From Euperipatoides rowelli (Eukaryota > Onychophora > Udeonychophora > Euonychophora > Peripatopsidae): a stretch of 12,414 bases of DNA. A program made the translations under genes and the position numbers. How positions within the stretch are numbered: the first letter of the stretch is position 1; each line of letters opens with the position of its first letter. Shown here in pieces: positions 1 through 7,339 of this stretch. Where the stretch lies: assembly GCA_003024985.2 (NCBI GenBank), contig PXIH01S0065016.1; one strand, written 5' to 3'. Under the pieces are notes generated by a model. It searched no databases. It was not told the origin of the DNA and worked only from the letters and a program-made list of their open reading frames with translations.

Positions 1-13
1 ATCTATCTATCTG
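1..13. repeat. (ATCT)n microsatellite remnant
   Basis: Three ATCT units open the window, followed by a degenerate fourth. The array may continue to the left of the window. It is too short here to say more. Confidence 0.6.
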
Positions 14-44
14 TCATTTACTAAATAAATTTAGTAAATTACAG
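11..44. repeat. Imperfect inverted repeat (hairpin)
   Basis: The arm at 11-25 is the reverse complement of the arm at 30-44 in 14 of 15 positions; the only mismatch is the pair 15/40. The core, ATTTACTAAA against TTTAGTAAAT, is a perfect 10-bp stem around a TAAA loop. A second small hairpin follows at 48-62, AAATCC-TTT-GGATTT. These could be remains of a transposon end or chance AT-rich symmetry. Confidence 0.6.
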
Positions 45-62
45 AACAAATCCTTTGGATTT

Positions 63-807
63 ATTCCTAAAATTTGTACGTTGCTTGACAATATATTCTA
101 AATTATTGTATTTTTGAATTGTTAGCAATTCTCTTGTATCTTCCATCTTTACTACCATATTTTTTCTCAGGTGGGACCCAATTATCCCCCCGCCCCTCTC
201 TGGTCCCTTCTTCTTTTATCATGGTGGAACGTCAGACAGCCAGCCTGTAAAGAAACACAACAGATCAAGAATTACTAGTTATATTAATTTATTACAAACA
301 ATACTGCAAAAGCTACTTAAATAATACATAAAACATTAAGTTAAAGCTACGTAACCATGACAACCATTTTAGCAATTTGAAAGAGGAAAGTCAAAGAAAT
401 CCTAGTTACTGCTCTTCTCATTTGGAGGCACTCTTCAGTAATGACAACATCTTCATCTACATAATAACAAAAGTTGCAGACTTGGAGACCTATCAGCATT
501 TATTCAACATTCAAAAATCACCTCTAGCAACTAAGCCAGTATAAAAAGTGTTGCAGAGTGAGAATCGAGGCAGAAAACATTTGAGATCTTCAGTTCTAAA
601 CTATCCACTCTAAATTTCACTAATTTTTAGAAGATCCTGAAGAGATGATAAGACTGAAGCGTTAGTGGAGCAACTACCGATGCATCACCAGCCAAGCAGT
701 GAATCCAGTATACATTTCCTCTTGTTCAGCAACAACTCCAGTCTTTAATCCACACTGAACTTTCATAATAGAATGAATACATTTAAGCACTCAGTAGCTT
801 TAACAAT
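63..807. other. No recognisable gene
   Basis: No family similarity was recognised on either strand. On the minus strand there is a pyrimidine-rich stretch ending in TTTACAG at about 250 that resembles a splice acceptor, but the sequence after it runs into a stop after about 20 codons. A 30-codon minus-strand ORF at 674-766 has no recognisable similarity. The stretch is probably intergenic or derived from old repeats. Confidence 0.4.
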
Positions 808-910
808 TTACCCAACAGTGCTCCCAATATTGTATCCAGAGTACCATTTATAGACAGTTTCCTGTTGAAAAAAATTTCCTAATTTAGTCCACCTCAACTC
901 AAGTAACCCA
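808..910 (-). pseudogene. Possible LINE endonuclease fragment
   Basis: The last 30 or so codons of a minus-strand ORF (1071-808) contain LELRWTKLG followed about 18 residues later by YSG. RTE-type and related LINE endonucleases have a QExRW(T)G-x-G box followed by an aromatic-SG block at similar spacing. In the box, the glutamate and the RWT residues are present. The ORF ends with a TAA and no further endonuclease block could be followed, so this is at best a short relic. It lies on the strand opposite to the LINE at 9720-12414. Chance similarity is a real possibility. Confidence 0.28.
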
Positions 911-1077
911 AAAAGACTTTGTTTGATAAGAACTCTGAATTTTATCCTCTGTTTTTGCCCACTCCCCTTTGGGTTACTCCCTCCTGCACTACCCCTCGGT
1001 CTTTCTTTCACTTTGCAGCGTTCTTTTTGGCCAGCTTTAGCAATTTTTGTACTTTTAATAATTTTATACAATTTCCT

Positions 1078-1484
1078 TGTAAGGGTTTAAAGTGCAATTT
1101 TATTTTAATGGAAAGGAATTTTGTTGTGAATTATTTTCTAAGCAAATAAATACAATGATTTGCTAACTAAACGCTTGTTTGTGTGTATGTGTAAGCTAAG
1201 TATTGAAATGGCTTATTTAATATATTTTTATTCTTTTACAGATAGCCTTGCCTTTTGTACATGCTCTTTCTATCGGGGCAGGGATAATAAAGGTTCTTCC
1301 CCCTTTTCTCCTCTTAGTTCCTATGAGGCCGGTCCGGGCTATAATTTAGTTAGGGTTTAGCTAGCTCTCCCTTACTTTTTGTTGAAACTTTTATAAAATA
1401 TATATTTTGCAACTTTTTTTATATTTCATGCAGATAGAATAGAAATTTTTTTTGTATTTTATTAGTCTGAAATTCAATTTTTAA
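1078..1484. other. Leader region upstream of gag (element 1)
   Basis: This stretch precedes the first gag codons and has no coding similarity. A TGTAAG...TTTTACA block at 1078-1240 contains an AATAAA and could be mistaken for a short LTR, but no primer-binding site beginning TGG follows it. The rest holds a GC-richer patch (1325-1345) and a T-rich run just before the two consecutive ATGs at 1485 and 1488. It is probably the untranslated leader or the decayed 5' LTR of the retrotransposon. Confidence 0.3.
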
Positions 1485-2760
1485 ATGATGTCTTTGAAAG
1501 ATGATACAGAAGTCCCATTCAAGTCTCCAGATAGGCTAGTAGGTCTTCTTGAATCTCTCGAGATCCCGGATGAAGCTGCTGAAAACACAGTCAAACCTGC
1601 ATTGGAGATGGGATTCTAAGAAGAAATCGACAAAAGAGATAGGGTGATTCAGGTATTGAGAGATGAATTAGCAGGACAGGATGGCGAAGTTAACAAATTA
1701 AAAGAGGCTTTAAATTTTTTAAGCGCTAGGATTTCAGAATCTGAACGCGTAATGGAATCTACTTCTCTAACATTATCAAGTGCTACTGCACATGCCCCTA
1801 TAACAAAACAGAGGTTAGTGTACGATGATAGTTCAACCACCAATAACACTATTAATCCTAGCCCCATCTCTAATGTAAAGGACCATCTACTAATAATATT
1901 AATTCAGAACAAGAAAGTAGTCATCACTGTAATTATAACTCAAATCATACCCCCACTAATGTTATACTACAAATGCCAGAAGGCTGGCCTAATCAGTCGG
2001 GCTATGATGTATCGACCGAGCTCGCCACCTTTCAGATATTAGATGGTGACGTATTTGACATAGAACATTATATAACAGAATTTTGAGCCTTGAAAGAGCA
2101 ATACAAATGGCCAGATGCAAAGGTTAGATCCATTTTAGAGAAAAGAATAACCGGCAAGGTGAAAGCCATATACGTGGCAGGCTTAGGTAGTCAGAATTAC
2201 ATAAAATTAGAGGAATGGTTACAGGATCTAAGAAAAGTTTTTCTTTACAATTAGACAAGAGTCAGACTCGGAAATTATTTAAAGCATGTAAGCAGGGAAT
2301 AGATGAAAGAGTGGTAGGCTATAGGTGCAGGCTATTTGCATTGGTGAGCCCTTAGGCCCTCTCCAGGTAACTCAGTGGTAGAATATAACAAAATGCTAAG
2401 CGAACGTTATAGGGTGGGATCATTACCCAACCTAGCAGAGAACTAATCAGGAAGGGCAATATCTCATTAAAAGAAAGCATAGAGTAAATAGAAGAGATCA
2501 AGCTAAAATTCAAACTACTAGAAGAAAAAATAAGTTAGTGAGCGCCGTAACAGTAAGCCCTATAACCGAACCTTCCATAAGAGATCAGTTGCAAGAACTA
2601 AAGTTAGTAGTATTAGAATTAACTAAGCGAAATAAAGAAACAGGATAGGGAAAGAATAAGAAAGACTTTATTTTGCAATTTTCTGCAAATTTAACGGTCA
2701 TTTGGAAATAGACTGTTATAAAAAGGCACGGGTCGGAAGCTCGGGACCTATCAATAACAA
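1485..2760 (+). pseudogene. gag: gag pseudogene (element 1)
   Basis: The reading starts at two consecutive ATGs (1485, 1488). It passes a TAA at 1617-1619 and stays in frame to about 1880, including a coiled-coil-like acidic segment (about 1640-1770) and an Asn/Thr-rich linker. It then moves to a second frame (through 2030) that carries a capsid-like stretch. There, KRITGKVKAIY followed by an LxxWLxxLRKxF-type block resembles the conserved L-x-G-x-A and L...L...F pattern of gypsy capsids. An in-frame TGA lies near 2084 and a third frame follows from about 2235, with more stops. The region ends in a nucleocapsid-type zinc knuckle at 2674-2716. Gag would form the particle shell; this copy is dead. 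The boundary with pol is not sharp. Confidence 0.72.
2674..2716 (+). other. CCHC zinc knuckle split by one base
   Basis: The two halves of a CX2CX4HX4C motif are both present: the first Cys codon at 2674-2676, then one extra base at about 2683, and then Cys, KFNG, His, four residues and the final Cys codon at 2714-2716. Nucleocapsid knuckles bind the element's RNA. A Lys-rich stretch lies just before the knuckle. The single-base break means no one frame encodes the whole motif. Confidence 0.75.
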
Positions 2761-2805
2761 TAATACCAGGCCGTTAAACTAGAAAACCCTACACTCGTCG
2801 GATCC

Positions 2806-3030
2806 ATGAATGTAGGGGCTCCAAAATTGCACGATGGACAAATCGGACTCTTCACTAATAAATCACTCAGAGATACTGAAATTAACAAGCAAAAACAACC
2901 TAAACCCAAACTAGGCTGGAAAACAGCCAACAAAATTAAAATTAATAAAGACAGCAACAAAAGTGTAAAACACGATAGGACCGCGAGGCCACCCATATCA
3001 AAAAACGTAACTAACTCACCTCAACCATGA
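2806..3030 (+). pseudogene. Gag-pol linker ORF, basic and Lys/Asn-rich
   Basis: This 74-codon open stretch begins MNVGAPKLHDG and is rich in Lys, Asn and Pro. It sits between the zinc knuckle and the protease of element 1. No domain was recognised. It is most likely the low-complexity linker that precedes the protease in the polyprotein, and its start codon need not be real. Confidence 0.4.
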
Positions 3031-3170
3031 GAGTATCCACCTGAATTTTATCTGCTAATTTATGGGAAATACTAAGGAACAAAAATCCGGTAGAAATATG
3101 TAAACAAATTAATCCATTAAAATATGATGACAACATTACAGTAAATACGATACAAGCTACATCTCCTCAA

Positions 3171-3254
3171 AACAAAATGGCAGAAGGCGCATTTAGAAAG
3201 CCTAGTAAACTAAACAAAATGGCAGAGGGTGCATTCGGGAAATCACATAAGAAA
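3171..3254 (+). repeat. 42-bp (14-codon) tandem repeat before the protease
   Basis: Two copies of a 42-bp unit begin at 3171 and about 3213. Each encodes NKMAEGAF followed by a basic segment when read in the third plus-strand frame. A third, weaker copy starting NKIA lies at about 3255. The period is a multiple of three, so the repeat was compatible with translation. A related ACAAAATGGC word recurs at about 3764 inside the protease-RT linker. Confidence 0.65.
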
Positions 3255-3329
3255 AACAAAATCGCAAACTGTAAGCAAAAACATAAAAATAGGCAAAAGA
3301 AATAAAATATTACTCTGATTTTTTCAAGG

Positions 3330-3962
3330 ATGTACGAGGACAAGCCTAAAATAGTGTTAGAAGTATTTGGCAAAAGAACATATGCACTTTTAGACACAGG
3401 AACTGAGAATTGCCTCATCGATGAGAGCTGCGTTAGGCCCGATCAAATGAATGCTAAAACAATGGCGGTCTCCATTAAATTGCCATTATCTGTGAGGATG
3501 ATACACGGATTAAAAACAGTAATAAACATCAAAGTCGCAGATAGAATTATGATACAGCCAGTATGCCTGGTTAAACTTCAGCAGAGAGTCGCTTTACAGA
3601 TGATTATGGGATTCTACTGGTGTGTAATGCACAATGATAAAATAGATTGCAAGCATTGTACAGTCAAGCTTCAGTTTAGTAAAAACAAGTCATGTGATAA
3701 CTCAAATAACCAATCACAGGACAGACAACAATTCTGCTGTGGCACCACTATGATAGAAAACAAACAAAATGGCGATGAAGCAAGCAAGTTGTATGGACTA
3801 TGTAAAATGAGAGAATTAGGCTTAAGCGATACACACAAACACAAACTAGAAAACATACTTGATAAACACAAATACATACTAATTGAACAGGTGACTAGCG
3901 TGACAGGAGCTAATGTACCACCTTACGAACCAAAATTTAAAACTGACGTACCAATATACCAA
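3330..3962 (+). pseudogene. pol: Aspartic protease and protease-RT linker (element 1 pol)
   Basis: This is the longest open stretch in the window, 211 codons. The retropepsin signature is ALLDTGTEN, with the catalytic Asp-Thr-Gly at 3393-3401. About 70 residues later, an IMGFYW block sits where retropepsins have an ILGxDW-type motif; here the Asp position is Tyr. An IDCKHCTVKL strand follows. The rest, to the TGA at 3963, is a hydrophilic linker leading into RT, ending with YEPKFKTDVPIY, which resembles the usual approach to the RT N-terminus. Retropepsin would dimerise to cut the Gag-Pol polyprotein. The ATG at 3330 is probably internal to the original polyprotein rather than a true start. 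Confidence 0.78.
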
Positions 3963-3965
3963 TGA

Positions 3966-4600
3966 CAGTACAGAATCCCTCATAGCCTATATGAGCCATT
4001 AAGACTCCAACTAGACAAGCTAGAAAAAGCTAATATCATCAAAAAAGTGCATAGTCCATACAATTCCTGAACTAGTCCTTCCCAAGAAACATTCAAAGGA
4101 AGTTAGAGTTTGTTTAGACTTACGAAAGATAAACAAACAGATAGTAAATTAGCAGTATCCGATCATGCACATTGGATATATTTTGGAGAACCTAGGTGGC
4201 GCTCATATTTTCAGTAGCCTAGACTTAAATAATGGGTATTTTAATGTCAAATTAACAGAAGAAACCCAGAAAATTTCCGCCTTTTCAGTACCATTTGCAA
4301 AATATACATTTACCCGCCTTTGTCAAGGATGCTTAACATCTGCCGCCATCTTCCAGTAAATAATGATAGAATGCTTACACCTTGTAATATTAAAAAGCCA
4401 TGTCTTTGTTTTCCTAGACAATATCATAATCCACTTCCCCAACATTGAGGAACATTTAGAAACACTAGAAGAAGTACTTGCATCATTAGAAAAGGTCAAC
4501 TTAGCAGTCAAACCCTCAAAATGCCATTGCAAATATACTTGGGACATATGGTCTATAAAAACTGATGTAGACCTGTTGAAAAGTGCATAGCCGCCATCCA
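3966..4600 (+). pseudogene. pol: Reverse transcriptase pseudogene (element 1 pol)
   Basis: Reading continues past the TGA at 3963-3965 with the palm entry segment (RIPHSLYEPLRLQLDKL, then a KANIIKKVHSPY-type block). It shifts by one base near 4065 into a frame carrying VRVCLDLRKINKQ, a TAG at 4150, SLDLNNGYFNVKL (palm Asp present) and FTRLCQGCLTSAAIFQ. A TAA follows at 4357-4359. The catalytic YxDD box reads Phe-Leu-Asp-Asn at 4411-4422, so the second catalytic Asp is lost. Near 4530 the frame shifts again, and YLGH (4536-4547) follows in the new frame, with a TGA at 4563. RT copies element RNA into DNA; this one is inactive by several lesions. Confidence 0.85.
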
Positions 4601-5084
4601 AAAGCTAGTGCATCCTACAACTGTAAAAGTTGTGAGAAGTTTTCTCGGAAGCTTAAACTTTTACAGAAAATTTATCACTAATTTTGCTGAGATATCTGCT
4701 CCCCTTTATGACTTGCTAAAGAAAAGGAATACTGCAATTACATGGAATGACAATTCTGAGGTAGCTTTTCAAACGTTAAAACAAAAACTAATTACTGCAC
4801 CTCTACTTGCCTTCCCAAAATATGACAAACCATTTGTCATAAAAACAGATGCCTCCCTCTTAGGAGCCGTATTGGAGCAAGAAAACGAAAAATGAGAATT
4901 ACAGCTCGTTGCATAAGCTAGTCGCAGGTTAAACAAAGCAGAGAGAAATTACGCAGTAATTGATCATGAAACATTAGCGATCGTATTTGCAATAGACCAG
5001 TTTAAACATATGACTTATGGTAATAAAATAATTTTATTAACAGACCATAAGCCATTAACATACATAGTGGAACTAATAGTCTAG
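4566..5084 (+). pseudogene. pol: RT connection and RNase H domain (element 1 pol)
   Basis: In a single frame the stretch gives VRSFLGSLNFYRKFI (the conserved thumb/connection block) and SAPLYDLLKK. It then gives the RNase H core: VIKTDAS (first Asp), SRRLNKAERNYAV, HETLAIVFAI (Glu) and LLTDHKPLTYI (second Asp). A TGA at 4893-4895 and a TAA at 4914-4916 interrupt it, and the recognisable part ends at the TAG at 5082. The acidic residues of the RNase H fold remain readable, so this part looks less eroded than RT. RNase H would degrade the RNA strand of the RNA-DNA hybrid. Integrase should follow but is missing. Confidence 0.88.
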
Positions 5085-5808
5085 TCATTTTATGAAAATT
5101 AGGTAAAAAAACTATTACAAGGAAGATACTTGGTAAATATGTAGTATTTGGTCACCCGAATAACATACTAAAAGTTCTCAAAAAATAAAGTTGTGCTATG
5201 GCCGCCATCTTGGAAAATGGTGGACAAAAAAACCATTTTTAACATTTATCTATTAAACTATCCAAGTTATTAAAAAATGTTTCAAATCAAAAATGTTTGT
5301 CATAAATTGTCTAAATTTTTTGGTATTTAGCATTTTTTGATATAACTTACCATTACGCCAGCAATTTATTTTTTTTATTTAAAAAAAATATGACACCACC
5401 ATGCAAGCTCTTCTTGATATGCCTGAATGAGTGCTACAACATAAAAATGTAGAGGAACAAATTTTAAGTATCAATTACTAGTTGTTTATTTTTTCTCAAT
5501 TTTTGAATTAATTATAAAAAATTTAATACCGGTTTACAAATAAAATACATTTCAAAAATGAAATATTGCATAAAGACAATTATTTTTGAGTATGTATTAT
5601 TTGAATGAACTCCAGACTCATTTTTTTCTGCACAAATAATAATTGTTTATTACGTTATAATACAATGTCGATCGATTTTGTACCTGTATGTATTATTTAT
5701 TCACAAAAACTAAACTGTAAAGAAAGTTTATTTTTCTTTAACAGTTTAAAAATGCAGCTTACCCAAATCAAATTCCATGCAGTGATAAAACTATTACTAT
5801 ATTTTACA
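5085..5808. other. AT-rich stretch without a recognisable gene
   Basis: No coding similarity was seen on either strand. A 71-codon plus-strand ORF at 5605-5820 has low-complexity composition and overlaps the tail of the minus-strand pseudogene, so it is not called. The stretch lies immediately 3' of that gene's stop and may be its 3' untranslated or element-tail sequence. It starts abruptly where the RNase H similarity ends. Confidence 0.4.
5201..5223. repeat. Hairpin containing a YY1-like GCCGCCATCTTGG word
   Basis: CCGCCAT at 5202-5208 pairs with ATGGTGG at 5217-5223 (six Watson-Crick pairs and one G-T) around an 8-nt loop. The left side contains GCCGCCATCTTGG, which matches the vertebrate YY1 consensus by eye. 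GC-rich words are rare in this stretch. Function is unknown. Confidence 0.4.
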
Positions 5809-6975
5809 CTAGATGATTGAGTCATCATTTTCATCATCAGACAAAAGTTCCATGGTTTCTTCAGAATTCATGCACAATACACCTTGACAGTTTCAACACA
5901 TGGTTGAGCATTTCAATCCAGATCTTCCACATTTACATAAATTGGTAGAGTTGGATTTACAAGTACACAAGATGAGTGTTAACAACTCTGGCGGATTTGG
6001 TCATAAAACTGGTGTTTAGGTGTCTCCTTCTTTTATCCATCCCCAGTTTGTAGGGTTCAACTCATTACCTCTCCATTACATTGCTGAACCTGTAGGTAAA
6101 CACAGTATGAATGGCTTATCTGCTGCATCACTAGTTGGTGGCAAAGGTGCAAGGTCAAACATTATTCCAACTGGCTGTTTGGCAATCAGATGATTGTACC
6201 TGTAGTATCGTGAATCATCTATGGTAATACTTCTTGATGGTCCATATAAATGAAGCAAATTTTTTTCTCCTGAAGCAGATACCTCTTCTTTAGTTGAAGA
6301 CAGATCTTTAAACACTTTCATGTCTTCCCTCAGGGCTTGGTCTTATTATAGTAACTTCAATGAAATTACTTTACCTTTCTTAAACATGGCAGAGATGGTG
6401 TCACAGCCTGCTATTGCATGTGCAAGAGAAGAAATTCACTTGTTTCTCCCAGTAATTTTTTTGTTGTGATATTGTGAACACAGTTTCTGTTATTTAGAAC
6501 CAGAATCAGGGCACATGAACATAATGACAGCTTCAGAAGCAAACAAAGTTAACAGAACAAGCAAATATGTGTCTTCGCCATTAACCATAACTGGATTACC
6601 ATTTTGTGCCTTCTCTAATGATGTCAAGCAATGTCTTGCAAGCAGTTCTATAAAAACTTTTTTGTTCCTACTATTTGTCAAAAATTCAGTCCGTTTTGTT
6701 GTTATTGTATTTTCTTGTGGCTGAATTGTAGCAAAAGTTCTTTTGGCAGATTTTCTTTTTTGTTCACAGCATTTGGTTGAAGGTACATCAGGGTACCCCT
6801 CAAAAACCACCAAACAGTTGCTCTTTTAGTGAGATTTTATGTAAGATATGTAGCAGTTTACTACTTCTACATAGGTAGCAGGTCAAGACCATACTGCATG
6901 AGATGNCCACCATCTAAAATGTAGACACAGTTATCATGAGTGTTTGGGAATTCCTCAAATTGGAAAGCTTTCAGC
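5809..6975 (-). pseudogene. Decayed FEN/XPG-like (PIN-fold) nuclease gene with Cys-rich tail
   Basis: Reading down the minus strand from about 6975, these blocks appear: KAFQFEEFPNTHDNCVYILDGGH (with ILDGGH at 6903-6920, one N base inside); a block ending VVFEGYPDVPSTK (VVFEGY at 6793-6810) followed by a KRKSAKR segment; GEDTYLLVLL (GEDT at 6568-6579); HAIAGCDT (GCDT at 6397-6408); GEKNLLHLYG; LPPTSDAADK; NPTNWGW (NWGW at 6037-6048); and a tail with at least eight cysteines ending DDENDD before the TAG at 5809-5811. The DGG, VVFEGY and GEDT order resembles the XPG-N and XPG-I blocks of FEN/XPG nucleases. I associate the full block order with an uncharacterised family common in invertebrate genomes; this is from memory. 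The copy has at least two frameshifts and several stops, and Tyr replaces the usual Asp after GEDT. No introns are evident. The true N-terminus was not found. Confidence 0.7.
5840..5985 (-). other. Cysteine-rich C-terminal tail (possible zinc-binding)
   Basis: Within the minus-strand pseudogene, this segment reads CTCKS, then LCKCGRSGLKC, then a CX2C-like pair broken by a TGA next to the first Cys, then CQGVLC. The spacing suggests a zinc-binding module like the Cys-rich tails of the same family. It is followed by an acidic Asp/Glu cluster and the stop at 5809. Confidence 0.6.
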
Positions 6976-7076
6976 AATAAATAGCTTATTGTATTTATTT
7001 AATAGTCTGAGTAATGAATGAGATTCAGATACTGTATTCAATTTTGCAATATTAAATTAATTTTGTAAAATATTTA
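6976..7076. other. Junction between nuclease-like unit and element 2
   Basis: This AT-rich stretch of about 100 bp separates the first recognisable block of the minus-strand nuclease-like gene from the last recognisable protease block of element 2. No coding similarity or obvious target-site duplication was seen. A boundary between two mobile units should lie here. Confidence 0.35.
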
Positions 7077-7312
7077 GTGTTTAATCCATGTTCATGCTAA
7101 TAGAGGAGTTGAGCAGTTTTTAATTATATAAAGTTACTGATTGCATGCATTTTTATTATTCCTTGTAATGTCTACATAGGTGTTACCTATTGGCTTAATC
7201 AGCTTCTGAAAAGCATTCAATTTGACATTATTTTTTTCTATTTTAATGCCTTTTTCCTTTAAAGTTTTATTACAGTATCATTTAATTTAATGTCTAGAAA
7301 ATATGGTTGAAC
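7077..7312 (-). pseudogene. pol: Retropepsin remnant lacking its DTG core (element 2)
   Basis: From 7312 downwards the strand reads VQPYFLDIKLND, resembling the first beta strands of a gypsy retropepsin. After a frame change it reads KTLKEKGIKIEKNNVKL, then LIKPIGNTYVDI, and a block ending TWIKH at 7091-7077, where the family usually has an LLGRxWL-type motif. The DTG-containing segment that should lie between the first two blocks is absent, so the catalytic loop has been deleted. Stops precede the final block. Similarity is by pattern only and each block alone is weak. Confidence 0.5.
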
Positions 7313-7339
7313 TGATCTATTATCTAGTTGTTTTTAATA

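Larger units (their letters stand above)
1485..5084 (+). mobile_element. Decayed Ty3/gypsy-type LTR retrotransposon, element 1
   Basis: In order on the plus strand are a gag-like region, a CCHC zinc knuckle, an aspartic protease, a reverse transcriptase and an RNase H. Protease-RT-RNase H is the order of Ty3/gypsy (Metaviridae) elements. Reading moves between frames several times and crosses in-frame stops, so the copy cannot make its proteins. No integrase (HHCC or DDE blocks) and no downstream LTR were found; recognisable pol ends at the TAG at 5082-5084. The left LTR was not defined. Clade assignment within gypsy is not possible by eye. Confidence 0.85.

Noticed and set aside
230-255. Minus-strand splice-acceptor-like tract as an exon boundary
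   Set aside because: The downstream reading closes after about 20 codons and no exon with recognisable similarity flanks it.
674-766. 30-codon minus-strand ORF as a terminal exon
   Set aside because: Too short, with no recognisable family and no convincing splice site.
1078-1240. TGTAAG...TTTTACA block with AATAAA as a 5' LTR of element 1
   Set aside because: Only 163 bp, no primer-binding site after it, and more than 240 bp from gag; such AT-rich ends arise easily by chance.
5605-5820. 71-codon plus-strand ORF
   Set aside because: Low-complexity composition, no similarity, and its end overlaps the last codons of the minus-strand pseudogene.
6515-6724. 69-codon plus-strand ORF
   Set aside because: It is the antisense shadow of the GEDT-containing segment of the minus-strand nuclease-like pseudogene.
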